Below, one piece after another: positions 17,131 through 26,510 of a DNA stretch of 37,011 nt. Every line of letters begins with the position of its first letter. The stretch's first letter is position 1. Location of the stretch: assembly GCF_000690905.1 (NCBI RefSeq), contig NZ_JMCL01000049.1:1-37011 (forward strand). Direction: 5' to 3'. A program made the position numbers and the translations under genes. The notes beneath the pieces are model-generated. The model was not told the DNA's origin, searched no databases, and saw nothing but the letters and a program-made list of their open reading frames with translations. This DNA is from Pseudomonas sp. Ant30-3. GTDB lineage: Bacteria > Pseudomonadota > Gammaproteobacteria > Pseudomonadales > Pseudomonadaceae.

Positions 17131-17238
17131 TTATTTCTTTACCTTGTCTTGCATAGACGGAGGCCACATTACTGGCTGCGCGTTCACAAATGGAACAATG
17201 CATGGCAGACCATCGATGTAGGTACGAAAACTGTTCAT
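17131..17238 (-). CDS. Candidate small protein or leader peptide between flhF and fleN
   Basis: A 35-codon ORF starts at ATG 17238 with GAGG five bases upstream, overlapping the flhF stop region, and ends one base before the fleN ATG. It encodes a peptide beginning MNSFRTYIDGLPCIVPFVN and ending MQDKVKK, with no signal peptide or clear membrane helix. It fills nearly the whole 116-bp flhF-fleN gap, so it could couple fleN translation. Against it, third-position GC is about 50 percent, lower than in the flanking genes. I do not recognise a family. Confidence 0.45.
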   Translation of the reverse strand: MNSFRTYIDGLPCIVPFVNAQPVMWPPSMQDKVKK

Positions 17239-17245
17239 TATCACC

Positions 17246-18571
17246 TCAGCCAACCCGCTTGGTCGGACTGTGGTAGAGGTCAGCGAACATGTCAGCCATG
17301 GCTTCTTCGCTGGGTTCTTCCTGCATTTGCACACTGACGGCGCGGCTGACCAGTTGATGACGGCGCGGCAGATGCAAATCATCCGGAATCCGCGGTCCGT
17401 CGGTCAGGTACGCCACCGGCAATTCATGACTGATGGCCAGGCTCAACACCTCGCCCAGGCTCGCCGTCTCATCCAGTTTAGTCAGAATGCAGCCAGACAG
17501 GCCGCAACGCTTGTAACTGTGATAAGCGGCGGTTAGAACCTGTTTCTGGCTGGTGGTTGCCAGGACCAGATAATTTTTTGATTTGATGCCACGACCGGCC
17601 AGGCTTTCGAGTTGCATGCGCAGTGCCGGATCGCTGGCCTGCAGGCCGGCGGTATCGATCAGCACTACACGTTTGCGCAGCAACGGCTCCAGCGCCTGCA
17701 CCAGCGACTGGCCCGGATCAACGTGAGTGACCGACACGTTGAGAATCCGACCCAGCGTCTTCAGCTGTTCCTGGGCACCAATGCGATAGCTGTCCATGCT
17801 GACCAGCGCGATGCTCTGCGCGCCGTACTTGAGCACGTAACGGGCCGCGAGTTTGGCCAGCGTGGTGGTTTTGCCCATGCCGGCAGGGCCGACCATGGCA
17901 ATCACACCGCCCTCTTCCAGAGGCTCGACGTCCGGGGTGGCGATCATTCGCGCCAGGTGCGCCAGCAACATGCGCCAGGCCTGACGAGGTTCTTCAATTC
18001 CGGTAATCATCTCGAGCAGATCGCGCGACAACGGGCCGGACAAGCCGATGCGTTGCAAGCGACGCCAGAGGTTGGCCTGCGCCGGACGGCTGCCCTGCAG
18101 CTGATTCCAGGCCAGCGAACCAAGTTGTACTTCCATCAGTTCGCGAAGGCTGTTGAGCTCGAAACGCATCGAGTCGAACGCCCGTGGATCAACACCGGTT
18201 GCGGCGGCAGGGGCCGGCGCAGGACGACGCGGTTCGGCCAGGGTCGGCTCGATCAGTGGCTCGGCGGCAGTCAACGGCAAACCGGCGAACAATTGGCGAT
18301 TGGAAGTCTTCTCGCTCTCACCCTCGCCTCGCAGACTCAATTCGGCCTGGGCGTTGACGATCCGCGACTGGGTCTTGCGCAGTTCATCCTCGAGTTCCAT
18401 GTTCGGAACACGCGGGGCCAGCGCCGACAGGGTGTAATCGAGGGCAGCCGTCAGCTCGACACCACCGGCAATCCGGCGATTGCCGATAATGGCCGCATCA
18501 GCGCCCAGCTCATCACGAACCAGTTTCATGGCCTGACGCATATCGGCGGCGAAAAAACGCTTAACTTGCAT
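17246..18571 (-). CDS. flhF: Flagellar placement GTPase FlhF
   Basis: FlhF is an SRP-family GTPase that marks the cell pole for flagellar assembly. The 441-residue protein has an N-terminal basic B domain (MQVKRFFAADMRQAMKLVRDELG), a variable middle, and N and G domains. The P-loop is GPAGMGKTTT (about residues 228-237), followed by SMDSYRIGAQEQL, the LIDTAG motif and the guanine specificity motif TKLDE. It starts 12 bp after flhA, and is followed by a small ORF and fleN; FlhF and FleN act as a pair. Confidence 0.96.
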   Translation of the reverse strand: MQVKRFFAADMRQAMKLVRDELGADAAIIGNRRIAGGVELTAALDYTLSALAPRVPNMELEDELRKTQSRIVNAQAELSLRGEGESEKTSNRQLFAGLPLTAAEPLIEPTLAEPRRPAPAPAAATGVDPRAFDSMRFELNSLRELMEVQLGSLAWNQLQGSRPAQANLWRRLQRIGLSGPLSRDLLEMITGIEEPRQAWRMLLAHLARMIATPDVEPLEEGGVIAMVGPAGMGKTTTLAKLAARYVLKYGAQSIALVSMDSYRIGAQEQLKTLGRILNVSVTHVDPGQSLVQALEPLLRKRVVLIDTAGLQASDPALRMQLESLAGRGIKSKNYLVLATTSQKQVLTAAYHSYKRCGLSGCILTKLDETASLGEVLSLAISHELPVAYLTDGPRIPDDLHLPRRHQLVSRAVSVQMQEEPSEEAMADMFADLYHSPTKRVG

Positions 18572-18583
18572 AAACCACTACCC

Positions 18584-20713
18584 TCAGCCGTTGGGCCCTA
18601 CTGTCGCAACGATGGTCACTTGCTTGTTGTCAGGAATTTCCTGATAAGCCAACACATGCAAACCCGGGACTGCCAGTCGGCCAAATCGCGACAACATGGC
18701 GCGAACCGGACCGGCTACCAGCAGAATCACCGGTTGACCTTGCATTTCCTGACGCTGCGCGGCTTCGATCAACGAACGCTGCAGCTTCTCAGCCATGCTT
18801 GGCTCCAGCAGAACGCCCTCTTCCGAGCCTTGTCCCGCCTTCTGAAGACTATTGAGCAATATCTGTTCCAACCTTGGCTCCAGCGTGATAACTGGCAGCT
18901 CGGACTCAGTGCCTACAATGCTTTGGACGATTGCGCGGGATACACCGACCCGCACAGCGGCCACTAGCGCGGCAGTATCTTGACTCTTGGCGGCATTGTT
19001 GGCGATGGCTTCGGCAATGCTGCGGATGTCTCGCACGGGCACCTGCTCGGCCAGCAGCGCTTGCAGGACTTTAAGCAGCTGCGACAACGACACCACGCCA
19101 GGAACCAGCTCTTCTGCCAGTTTAGGCGAGCTTTTGGCCAGTAACTGCATGAGTTGCTGGACTTCTTCGTGGCCGATCAGCTCGCTGGAATGCTTGTACA
19201 AAATCTGGTTCAGGTGAGTGGCCACTACCGTACTGGCATCGACCACCGTGTAACCCAGCGATTGCGCCTGCGCACGCTGGCTGATTTCGATCCAGACCGC
19301 TTCCAGACCGAAAGCCGGATCTTTGGCGGTGATGCCATTGAGCGAGCCGTAGACCTGACCGGGATTGATCGCCAACTCGCGGTCCGGGTAAATCTCTGCT
19401 TCGGCGAGGATCACGCCCATCAATGTGAGACGGTACGCACTCGGTGCCAGGTCAAGGTTATCGCGGATGTGCACGGTTGGCATCAAAAAGCCCAGGTCCT
19501 GGGACAGCTTCTTGCGCACGCCCTTGATCCGCGCCAGCAACTGCCCACCCTGATTGCGATCCACGAGCGGAATCAGGCGATAGCCGACTTCCAGGCCGAT
19601 CATGTCGATCGGTGTCACGTCGTCCCAGCCGAGTTCTTTGGTTTCTTGCGCGCGGGCCGGGGACGGCAGCAGTTCCTGCTGACGCTTGACGTCTTGCAGC
19701 GCTTGCACCCTGACCACGTTTTGCTTTTTCCAGAACAGGTAGGCGCCGCCCGCTGCGACAGCCGCCATGCTCAGGAAGGAAAAGTGCGGCATGCCGGGTA
19801 CGATACCCATCACTGCCATGATGGCGGCTGCCACCGCCAGCGCTTTGGGGGAGGAGAACATCTGCCGATTGATCTGTTTGCCCATGTCCTCCGAACCGGA
19901 AGCACGGGTCACCATGATGGCGGCGGCCGTGGACAACAGCAGTGATGGCAATTGCGCCACCAAACCGTCACCGATGGTCAGCAACGCGTAGACCTTGCCG
20001 GCATCGCCGAAAGTCATGCCGTGCTGGAAGATCCCGACGGCTATGCCGCCAATCAGGTTGATGAACAGAATCAGCAAGCCGGCGATGGCATCACCGCGGA
20101 CAAATTTGCTGGCACCGTCCATGGACCCGTAAAACTCGGCTTCCTGCGCGACTTCCGTCCGGCGCAGTTTTGCCTGGTTTTGATCAATCAGGCCAGCGTT
20201 GAGATCGGCGTCGATCGCCATTTGTTTGCCGGGCATTGCATCCAGGGTGAAGCGCGCGCTCACCTCGGAAATCCGTCCGGCACCCTTGGTCACCACGACG
20301 AAGTTGATGATCATCAGGATTGCGAAAACCACGATACCGACCACGTAGTTACCGCCGATGACCACTTCACCGAACGCCTGGATCACCTTGCCCGCAGACG
20401 CATGCCCGTCCTGACCGTGGAGCATGACCACGCGCGTCGACGCGACGTTCAGCGCCAGCCGCAACAACGTGGCGACCAGCAGAATGGTCGGAAACACTGC
20501 AAAGTCCAGCGGCCGCAAGGCATACACGCAGACCAGCAGGACAACAATCGACAACGCAATGTTGAACGTGAAAAACACGTCCAGCAGGAACGGCGGGATG
20601 GGCAGCATCATCATTGCCAGCATGACCAGCAGCAACAACGGCACACCCAGATTGCCTCGACTCAAGTCGGCAACGTTTGTGCGAGCAGTGTTGAATAACT
20701 GAGAGCGATCCAC
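18584..20713 (-). CDS. flhA: Flagellar export gate protein FlhA
   Basis: FlhA is the large subunit of the flagellar type III export gate; it forms a nonameric ring that accepts substrates and chaperones. The 709-residue protein has eight or so membrane segments in the first 330 residues (including NLGVPLLLLVMLAMMMLPIPPFLLD), the FHIPEP family loop (GRISEVSARFTLDAMPGKQMAIDAD) and a large cytoplasmic C-terminal domain. I place the start at GTG 20713, preceded by GGGGAAAATT; a TTG one codon upstream is also open. It heads the operon flhA-flhF-fleN-fliA. Confidence 0.96.
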   Translation of the reverse strand: MDRSQLFNTARTNVADLSRGNLGVPLLLLVMLAMMMLPIPPFLLDVFFTFNIALSIVVLLVCVYALRPLDFAVFPTILLVATLLRLALNVASTRVVMLHGQDGHASAGKVIQAFGEVVIGGNYVVGIVVFAILMIINFVVVTKGAGRISEVSARFTLDAMPGKQMAIDADLNAGLIDQNQAKLRRTEVAQEAEFYGSMDGASKFVRGDAIAGLLILFINLIGGIAVGIFQHGMTFGDAGKVYALLTIGDGLVAQLPSLLLSTAAAIMVTRASGSEDMGKQINRQMFSSPKALAVAAAIMAVMGIVPGMPHFSFLSMAAVAAGGAYLFWKKQNVVRVQALQDVKRQQELLPSPARAQETKELGWDDVTPIDMIGLEVGYRLIPLVDRNQGGQLLARIKGVRKKLSQDLGFLMPTVHIRDNLDLAPSAYRLTLMGVILAEAEIYPDRELAINPGQVYGSLNGITAKDPAFGLEAVWIEISQRAQAQSLGYTVVDASTVVATHLNQILYKHSSELIGHEEVQQLMQLLAKSSPKLAEELVPGVVSLSQLLKVLQALLAEQVPVRDIRSIAEAIANNAAKSQDTAALVAAVRVGVSRAIVQSIVGTESELPVITLEPRLEQILLNSLQKAGQGSEEGVLLEPSMAEKLQRSLIEAAQRQEMQGQPVILLVAGPVRAMLSRFGRLAVPGLHVLAYQEIPDNKQVTIVATVGPNG

Positions 20714-20774
20714 CAATTTTCCCCGTTCCTTTAAAGCAAACTTTTGACGCCCAAAGCAGGCGCAGGATCGCTAC

Positions 20775-20791
20775 TGCAAGAAGCCTTCCAA
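20775..20791 (-). promoter_or_regulatory. Predicted sigma-54 promoter for flhA-flhF-fleN-fliA
   Basis: On the minus strand the sequence reads TTGGAAGGCTTCTTGCA. The -24 GG (20788-20789) and -12 GC (20776-20777) are exactly 12 bases apart, as RpoN promoters need, and the -12 element TTGCA is a perfect match; the -24 element is TTGGAAG rather than TGGCAC. It is about 60 bases upstream of flhA, between a REPIN and the gene. The sigma-54 activator FleQ is known to drive flhA in Pseudomonas. Confidence 0.7.
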
Positions 20792-20852
20792 CTTTTGCAG
20801 AGTATTGGAACAGAGGGTTTGACCGGGGATTTGTGCTGACTGTGCCGACGTC

Positions 20853-20944
20853 ATCGCGGGCAAGCCCGGCTCCCACAATGGACCGGGGTGTCTGCGAAAT
20901 CCGTGGCCACCACAAAACCTGTGGGAGCCGGGCTTGCCCGCGAT
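20853..20944. repeat. REPIN between flhB and flhA
   Basis: The left arm at 20853-20877 (core GCGGGCAAGCCCGGCTCCCA) and the right arm at 20920-20944 are perfect 25-base inverted copies with 42 bases between them. It is a sequence variant (CGGGCAAGCCCGGCTCC) of the class at 6182 and 26511. It lies just downstream of flhB and upstream of the predicted flhA promoter, so it may end the fli operon transcript. The rest of the 257-bp gap (20714-20970) holds only that promoter. Confidence 0.88.
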
Positions 20945-20970
20945 GGGGCCCGCGCGGATAACGCGAAACC

Positions 20971-22110
20971 TCAGGAATCGCGGCGCAGATCTGGCGGAAT
21001 CGGCAGATCGTCCTTGAGCGGATCGGGGCGCTTGCCCTTACCTGCACGGTGCTGACGAATCTGGTAGACGTAGGCCAATACCTGAGCAACCGCCAGATAC
21101 AGCCCGCCCGGTATTTCCTGGTCCAGTTCCGTGGAGTAATAAATCGAACGCGCCAAGGCCGGGGACTCCAGCAGCAGCACGTTATTGGCAACAGCGATTT
21201 CGCGGATTTTCAGCGCCAGGAAGTCACTGCCCTTGGCAACCAGCATCGGCGCGCCGCTCTTGTCCGGATCGTACTTGAGGGCCACTGCGTAATGCGTCGG
21301 GTTGGTGATGATCACGTCCGCCTCGGGAACTGCCGCCATCATCCGACGCTGGGACACTTCACGCTGCAACTGACGGATCCGCTGCTTGACCTCTGGCTTG
21401 CCCTCCTGGTCCTTGTGCTCGTCGCGCACTTCCTGCTTGGTCATCAGCAGTTTCTTGTGGCTTTCCCACAGTTGCACCGGCACGTCGACCGCCGCAATGA
21501 TGATCAACCCGCAGGACATCCACAGCGTACTCCAGCCCACCACCTGCAAGCTGTGGATGATCGCCATGTCCAGCGGTTCATGGGCGATGCGCATCAGATC
21601 GTCGATATCGGCCGACAACACCATCATGGCCACGGCCAGGGTAATGATGAATTTGGCGAGCGCCTTCAGCAGTTCAGCCACGGCCTTGAAGGAAAACATG
21701 CGCTTGAGGCCGGACGCAGGGTTCATGCGGCTGAACTTCGGCGCCATTGACCCTGCCGCGAACAACCACCCGCCGAGGGAGATCGGGCCGATGATCGCAG
21801 CCAGCACCAGAGTGATCATGATCGGCTGAATCGCCAGCAACGCCATCAAACCCGAGCTCAGCAGGTACGTACCCATCGAGCGTTGATCGAGGATGACTTC
21901 TCGCGAAAGAGTGAAATTCTGCCGCATCAACTCCATCAGTTCCTGCGCCAGCGCGCCGCCGAATATCAGCAGCGCAGAGGAGCCGACCAGCATGATTGCC
22001 AGGGTATTGAGTTCTTTGGAGCGCGCAATCTCGCCTTTTTCCCGCGAGTCTTTCTTGCGCTTCTCGGTGGGGTCTTCTGTTTTGTCCGCGCCGCTTTCGC
22101 TCTCAGCCAT
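20971..22110 (-). CDS. flhB: Flagellar export switch protein FlhB
   Basis: FlhB controls the change of export substrate from rod/hook to filament proteins. The 379-residue protein has an acidic, Lys-rich N-terminus, four membrane helices (about residues 35-60, 85-120, 145-168 and 185-210) and a cytoplasmic domain with the autocleavage motif NPTH (Asn270-Pro271). It ends with a Pro- and charge-rich tail. It starts 3 bp after fliR and is the last gene of the fliL-to-flhB unit. Confidence 0.96.
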   Translation of the reverse strand: MAESESGADKTEDPTEKRKKDSREKGEIARSKELNTLAIMLVGSSALLIFGGALAQELMELMRQNFTLSREVILDQRSMGTYLLSSGLMALLAIQPIMITLVLAAIIGPISLGGWLFAAGSMAPKFSRMNPASGLKRMFSFKAVAELLKALAKFIITLAVAMMVLSADIDDLMRIAHEPLDMAIIHSLQVVGWSTLWMSCGLIIIAAVDVPVQLWESHKKLLMTKQEVRDEHKDQEGKPEVKQRIRQLQREVSQRRMMAAVPEADVIITNPTHYAVALKYDPDKSGAPMLVAKGSDFLALKIREIAVANNVLLLESPALARSIYYSTELDQEIPGGLYLAVAQVLAYVYQIRQHRAGKGKRPDPLKDDLPIPPDLRRDS

Positions 22111-22113
22111 AAC

Positions 22114-22899
22114 TCAGCGCGCCTGTGCCAGTTCGCGTAAAAACTGCAAAGCCTCGGAGGCCAGCGGTTGATACTGATTGAGAATGTCCGCCAGGCCGAC
22201 CCAGACGATAAACAGCCCGAGCACCAGCGTCAGCGGAAAGCCGATGGAGAAAATGTTCAGCTGCGGCGCCGCACGGGTCATGATGCCGAAAGCGATGTTG
22301 ACCACCAGCAATGCAGTGATAGCCGGCAGCACAAGGAGCAGCGCAGAACCCAGCACCCAGCCCAGCTTGCCGGCCAGCTCCCAGAAATGATTGACCATCA
22401 GACCGCTGCCGACCGGCAACGTGGTGAAGCTTTCACTGAGCACTTCGAAGACCACCAGATGGCCGTTCATCGCTAGAAACAGCAAGGTCACCAGCATGGT
22501 AAAGAACTGGCCGATCACCGCTACTGATACGCCGTTTGTAGGGTCGACCATGGACGCGAAGCCCATGCCCATCTGGATCGCGACAATCTGCCCGGCCACC
22601 ACAAAGGCGTGGAAGAACAGCTGCAGGGAAAACCCCAGCACTGCGCCAACCAGGATCTGTTCGGCGATCAACATCAACGCCGACAAGTCCAGCGCATTGA
22701 CCGGTGGCATCGGCGGCAGGCCGGGAGCGATGACCACGGTGATTGCCAGCGCGAAGTACAGGCGCACGCGCGTCGGGACGAGCGTGGTACCAAAGATCGG
22801 CATCACCATCAGCAACGAACCAATGCGAAACAGCGGCAACATGAACGTTGCCACCCAGGTACTGATCTGGGTATCGGTCAGTTGCAGCAGCGATTCCAT
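22114..22899 (-). CDS. fliR: Flagellar export gate protein FliR
   Basis: FliR is part of the FliPQR export channel core. The 261-residue hydrophobic protein has about six membrane segments and the family signatures LFRIGSLLMVMPIFGTTLVPTRVR near the N-terminus and GQIVAIQMGMGFASMVDP in the middle. Length is normal. It sits 3 bp from fliQ and 3 bp from flhB. Confidence 0.95.
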   Translation of the reverse strand: MESLLQLTDTQISTWVATFMLPLFRIGSLLMVMPIFGTTLVPTRVRLYFALAITVVIAPGLPPMPPVNALDLSALMLIAEQILVGAVLGFSLQLFFHAFVVAGQIVAIQMGMGFASMVDPTNGVSVAVIGQFFTMLVTLLFLAMNGHLVVFEVLSESFTTLPVGSGLMVNHFWELAGKLGWVLGSALLLVLPAITALLVVNIAFGIMTRAAPQLNIFSIGFPLTLVLGLFIVWVGLADILNQYQPLASEALQFLRELAQAR

Positions 22900-22902
22900 G
22901 GT

Positions 22903-23172
22903 CTAGCCGATGACCCGCGGAATATTGCCGTACAACTGCAGGATGTATTCCATGAAGGTTTGCACCAGCCAGGGACCGGCGACGATCAGCGTGACCAGCA
23001 TCACCAGCAGACGCGGGAGAAAGCTCAGCGTCTGTTCGTTGATCTGGGTGGCGGCCTGGAACATTGCGACCATCAAGCCCACCAACAGACTCGGAATCAC
23101 CAGGACCGCCACTATCACAGTGGTCAGCCACAGCGCTTCACGAAAGATGTCGACCGCAACTTCCGGCGTCAT
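22903..23172 (-). CDS. fliQ: Flagellar export gate protein FliQ
   Basis: FliQ, present in several copies, forms the lower part of the export channel. The 89-residue protein has two membrane helices (about residues 15-38 and 52-75) with the family start [15 protein letters not shown] and the [12 protein letters not shown] loop between them. Its ATG overlaps the fliP stop by 4 bp. Confidence 0.95.
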   Translation of the reverse strand: MTPEVAVDIFREALWLTTVIVAVLVIPSLLVGLMVAMFQAATQINEQTLSFLPRLLVMLVTLIVAGPWLVQTFMEYILQLYGNIPRVIG

Positions 23173-23927
23173 GGTGAAACACCTCCAAAGCTGCTCGCCA
23201 AGGTGCCGATGATCAACGCCCAGCCATCCACCAGCACGAACAACATGATCTTGAACGGCAGGGAAATGATCAGCGGCGAGAGCATCATCATACCCATGGC
23301 CATCAACACGCTGGCGACAACCAGGTCGATGATCAGGAACGGAATGAAGATCATGAAACCGATCTGGAACGCGGTCTTCAGTTCAGAGGTGACGAACGCC
23401 GGTACAAGGATGGTCAACGGTGCCTGATCCGGTGTAGCGATGTCGGTGCGCTTGGACAAGCGCATGAATAGCTCGAGATCGCTGCTGCGTGTTTGCGCGA
23501 GCATGAAGTCTTTGATCGGTACCTGCGCTTTGGCAACGGCGTCCTGAGCCGAAAGTTTTTCCGCCAGATACGGCTGCAAGGCATCCTGATTAACCCGGTC
23601 GAATACCGGCGCCATGATGAACAACGTCAGGAACAACGCCATGCCGGTGAGGATCTGGTTTGACGGCGTCTGCTGCAAGCCCAGCGCCTGACGCAGGATC
23701 GAGAAAACAATGATGATCCGCGTGAAGCTGGTCATCAGCATGACGAACGCCGGAATAAAACTCAGCGCAGTCATGATCAGCAGAATCTGCAGACTGACCG
23801 AATATTCCTGAGCGCCCTCGGCATTGGTGCCCAGGGTGATTGCCGGAATCGACAATGGATCGGCGGCGTAAACCAGCGGCGCGGCCAGCATCAAGGCCAG
23901 CGTCAAGATGATGCGGAGCGCAGCCAT
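23169..23927 (-). CDS. fliP: Flagellar export gate protein FliP
   Basis: FliP forms the pentameric core of the export channel. The 252-residue protein starts with a cleavable signal peptide ([23 protein letters not shown]). Family motifs follow: [22 protein letters not shown], and near the C-terminus [31 protein letters not shown]. Length is normal. The start overlaps the fliO stop by one base (TAATG). Confidence 0.96.
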   Translation of the reverse strand: MAALRIILTLALMLAAPLVYAADPLSIPAITLGTNAEGAQEYSVSLQILLIMTALSFIPAFVMLMTSFTRIIIVFSILRQALGLQQTPSNQILTGMALFLTLFIMAPVFDRVNQDALQPYLAEKLSAQDAVAKAQVPIKDFMLAQTRSSDLELFMRLSKRTDIATPDQAPLTILVPAFVTSELKTAFQIGFMIFIPFLIIDLVVASVLMAMGMMMLSPLIISLPFKIMLFVLVDGWALIIGTLASSFGGVSP

Positions 23928-24391
23928 TACTTCTTATCCTTATGATCCTTGCCCATCAGCTCCATCAGGCGCTGGGCGAACTCGGGGGTCGCTTTTTCAT
24001 TTCCGCTCGGCACTTCGACCGGCTCTTTGAGCACGTGCAAGGCGGTAATGGTGCCAGGACTCAAACCAAGCAGAATCTGCTCGTTACCGACCTGTACCAG
24101 CATCAGTCGATCACGCGGACCGAGTGCGCGAGAGCCGATCAGTTCGATCACCTGCCCTTTGCCCGCCGGCCCGGCCTGCTGAACCCGGCGCAGCAGCCAG
24201 GCGAGGAAGAAAATCAGCCCCAGCACCAACAACAGACCGAGCACCAGCTGTGTCAGTTGGCCCGCCACCCCGCCGCCGACAGCAGGCGCGGCAGCAGCTG
24301 TCGCGGCGGCCGTGGCCACAGGCTCTGCTGCCAGAATGCCAAACGGCACCAGCAGCGCGAGAGCAAGCACACACACTAGAACCTTTTTCAC
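23927..24391 (-). CDS. fliO: Flagellar export protein FliO
   Basis: FliO is a membrane scaffold that helps FliP assemble. The 154-residue protein has a hydrophobic N-terminal signal or anchor ([18 protein letters not shown]), an Ala-rich periplasmic stretch, a membrane helix at about residues 45-67 and a cytoplasmic SH3-like region ([26 protein letters not shown]). The start is GTG at 24391, immediately after the fliN stop. FliO proteins vary in length, and this one is within range. Confidence 0.92.
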   Translation of the reverse strand: MKKVLVCVLALALLVPFGILAAEPVATAAATAAAAPAVGGGVAGQLTQLVLGLLLVLGLIFFLAWLLRRVQQAGPAGKGQVIELIGSRALGPRDRLMLVQVGNEQILLGLSPGTITALHVLKEPVEVPSGNEKATPEFAQRLMELMGKDHKDKK

Positions 24392-24850
24392 TCAGCGCAG
24401 CTTCTTGATGCGTTCGCTTGGGCTGATCACGTCAGTCAGGCGAATGCCGAACTTTTCGTTGACCACCACCACTTCACCGTGGGCGATCAATGTGCCGTTG
24501 ACCAGCACATCGAGCGGCTCGCCGGCCAGACGATCGAGTTCGATCACCGAGCCCTGGTTGAGCTGCAACAAGTTACGGATGTTGATGTCGGTGCTGCCCA
24601 CTTCCATGGAAATCGACACCGGGATATCGAGGATCACATCCAGGTTCGGACCGTCGAGCGTGACCGGATCGTTGTTTTTCGGCACGCTGCCGAATTCTTC
24701 CATCGGCAGGCGATTGGACGGTGAACTCGCGGCATCAGCGGCCAACAAAGCATCGATGTCGTCCTGCCCGCCGTCGCCCGACTCTTCCAAAGCCGCAGCC
24801 CATTCATCGGCCAGCGCCTGGTCGTCCTGGGTATTCATGTCGTTAGCCAT
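24392..24850 (-). CDS. fliN: Flagellar motor switch protein FliN
   Basis: FliN forms the bottom of the C-ring and docks the FliH-FliI complex. The 152-residue protein has an acidic N-terminal extension (NTQDDQALADEWAAALEE) and a C-terminal SpoA domain (about residues 72-150; ILDIPVSISMEVGSTDINIRNLLQL, GEVVVVNEKFGIRLTDV). Two tandem ATGs (24853 and 24850) follow GAGGA; the second has better spacing. A 66-bp gap separates it from fliM. Confidence 0.95.
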   Translation of the reverse strand: MANDMNTQDDQALADEWAAALEESGDGGQDDIDALLAADAASSPSNRLPMEEFGSVPKNNDPVTLDGPNLDVILDIPVSISMEVGSTDINIRNLLQLNQGSVIELDRLAGEPLDVLVNGTLIAHGEVVVVNEKFGIRLTDVISPSERIKKLR

Positions 24851-24919
24851 CATTTGTCCTCGGCGTGCAACTGCTCAATTCGAAACAGTCATTTTGCAAA
24901 TAGGGGGTTGGAGCGCCGG

Positions 24920-25888
24920 TCAGCGGCGCTCGATCGGCTCGATCACTTGCAACGCAAGGTGGCCTTTGTGCGAGCCCATCTTGACCTTGAAGGCCGGTAC
25001 GCCATTGGCGCGCATGATCATTTCTTCGGGCATTTCCACCGGGATAATGTCGCCCGGCTGCATGTGCAGGATGTCCCGCAGGCGCAACTGACGACGGGCA
25101 ACCGTGGCACCGATCGGCACGTCGACGTCGAGTACGTCCTGACGCAACGCGTTGACCCAGCGCTCGTCCTGATCGTCGAGGTCCGACTGGAAGCCGGCGT
25201 CGAGCATTTCGCGCACTGGCTCGATCATCGAATACGGCATGGTCACGTGCAGGTCACCGCCACCGCCGTCGAGTTCGATGTGGAACGTCGAGACCACAAC
25301 GGCTTCGCTCGGGCCGACGATGTTGGCCATGGCCGGGTTCACTTCCGAGTTGATGTACTCGAAGTTGACTTCCATGATCGCCTGCCAGGCCTCCTTCAAA
25401 TCGACGAAGGCCTGCTCAAGCACCATGCGTACTACGCGCAACTCGGTCGGGGTGAATTCACGCCCTTCGATCTTGGCGTGACGGCCGTCGCCACCGAAGA
25501 AGTTGTCCACCAGTTTGAACACCAGTTTGGCGTCGAGGATGAACAGCGCGGTGCCGCGCAACGGCTTGATCTTGACCAGGTTGAGACTGGTCGGCACGTA
25601 CAGCGAGTGCACGTACTCGCCAAATTTCATCACCTGCACACCGCCGACGGCAACGTCCGCCGAACGACGCAACATGTTGAACATGCTGATGCGGGTGTAG
25701 CGGGCGAAACGTTCGTTGATCATTTCCAGGGTCGGCATGCGTCCCCGGACGATGCGATCCTGGCTGGTCAGGTCGTAGCTTTTGACGCTGCCCGGTTCGG
25801 CAGCGTTATCGGTCTGTACCAGACCATCGTCGACACCATGCAATAGCGCATCGATCTCATCCTGGGACAGCAGGTCTTGCACGGCCAT
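24920..25888 (-). CDS. fliM: Flagellar motor switch protein FliM
   Basis: FliM is the middle C-ring subunit and receives CheY-P. The 322-residue protein begins with the CheY-binding motif LLSQDEIDALLHG, followed by the CheC-like middle domain (GRMPTLEMINERFARYTRISMFNML; the FFGGDGRHAK region) and a C-terminal SpoA domain resembling FliN. All expected parts are present. It starts 9 bp after fliL. Confidence 0.96.
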   Translation of the reverse strand: MAVQDLLSQDEIDALLHGVDDGLVQTDNAAEPGSVKSYDLTSQDRIVRGRMPTLEMINERFARYTRISMFNMLRRSADVAVGGVQVMKFGEYVHSLYVPTSLNLVKIKPLRGTALFILDAKLVFKLVDNFFGGDGRHAKIEGREFTPTELRVVRMVLEQAFVDLKEAWQAIMEVNFEYINSEVNPAMANIVGPSEAVVVSTFHIELDGGGGDLHVTMPYSMIEPVREMLDAGFQSDLDDQDERWVNALRQDVLDVDVPIGATVARRQLRLRDILHMQPGDIIPVEMPEEMIMRANGVPAFKVKMGSHKGHLALQVIEPIERR

Positions 25889-25897
25889 GTCGTGTTC

Positions 25898-26401
25898 CTA
25901 CTGCAGTACGAAATTAGTGAAAAGCAACTGTTCGATGGCCACTTTGCCGAGTTCTTTCTGCGCCACTTCCTGGACGCTGGCCGTCGCTTTCTGGCGCAAC
26001 ATTTCCTGGCCCACGGGCGATGCGAGTGTGGCGAAGTCCTGTCCGGAGAACAGCATCACGAGGTTGTTGCGAATGACCGGCATGTGCACTTTCAGCGCAT
26101 CAAGGTCAGCCTGATTGCGCCCTTGCATAGTGATGCTGACTTGCATGTAGCGCTGACGACCGCTCTGGTTGTAATTGGCCACGAAGGCCGGCGCCATGGG
26201 CTCGAAAACGGCTGCCTGCTTGCCGACCGGGGCGGTTTCTGCCGCTGCGTCAGGCTTGCTCTGAGCGCCCTGCATGAAGAACCACGTCGCTCCCACGGAC
26301 AAGCCGATCGCCAGCAGCAAGGCCACCACAATCAAAATGATCAGCTTGAGTTTGCCTTTGGTTGCGGGGTCTTTTACTGCTGCTGTTTCGATCTTCGCCA
26401 T
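25898..26401 (-). CDS. fliL: Flagellar basal body-associated protein FliL
   Basis: FliL surrounds stators and supports torque. The 167-residue protein has a short cytoplasmic N-terminus, one membrane helix (about residues 18-40, LKLIILIVVALLLAIGLSV) and a periplasmic SPFH-like domain that ends with EQLLFTNFVLQ, the usual FliL finish. It is the first gene of the fliLMNOPQR-flhB unit, behind a predicted sigma-54 promoter. Confidence 0.95.
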   Translation of the reverse strand: MAKIETAAVKDPATKGKLKLIILIVVALLLAIGLSVGATWFFMQGAQSKPDAAAETAPVGKQAAVFEPMAPAFVANYNQSGRQRYMQVSITMQGRNQADLDALKVHMPVIRNNLVMLFSGQDFATLASPVGQEMLRQKATASVQEVAQKELGKVAIEQLLFTNFVLQ

Positions 26402-26451
26402 GCCAATAATCCGTCACTATTCGGGTTTTCACAGTTGCACGGCAAGGCAAG

Positions 26452-26468
26452 AGCAAGTGTTATGCCAG
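26452..26468 (-). promoter_or_regulatory. Predicted sigma-54 promoter for fliLMNOPQR-flhB
   Basis: On the minus strand the sequence reads CTGGCATAACACTTGCT. The -24 GG (26465-26466) and -12 GC (26453-26454) are 12 bases apart, and both TGGCA and TTGCT match the RpoN consensus very well. It lies about 50 bases upstream of fliL and just downstream of a REPIN. Confidence 0.82.
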
Positions 26469-26510
26469 AAGTGTCTGGGAGAAGATTGGAGGGACAAACC
26501 CTGAACCAAA

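Noticed and set aside
24854..25846. A 330-residue plus-strand open frame opposite fliM
   Set aside because: Mirror frame of fliM; His/Asp/Val-rich with no domain. The long open length follows from fliM codon bias.
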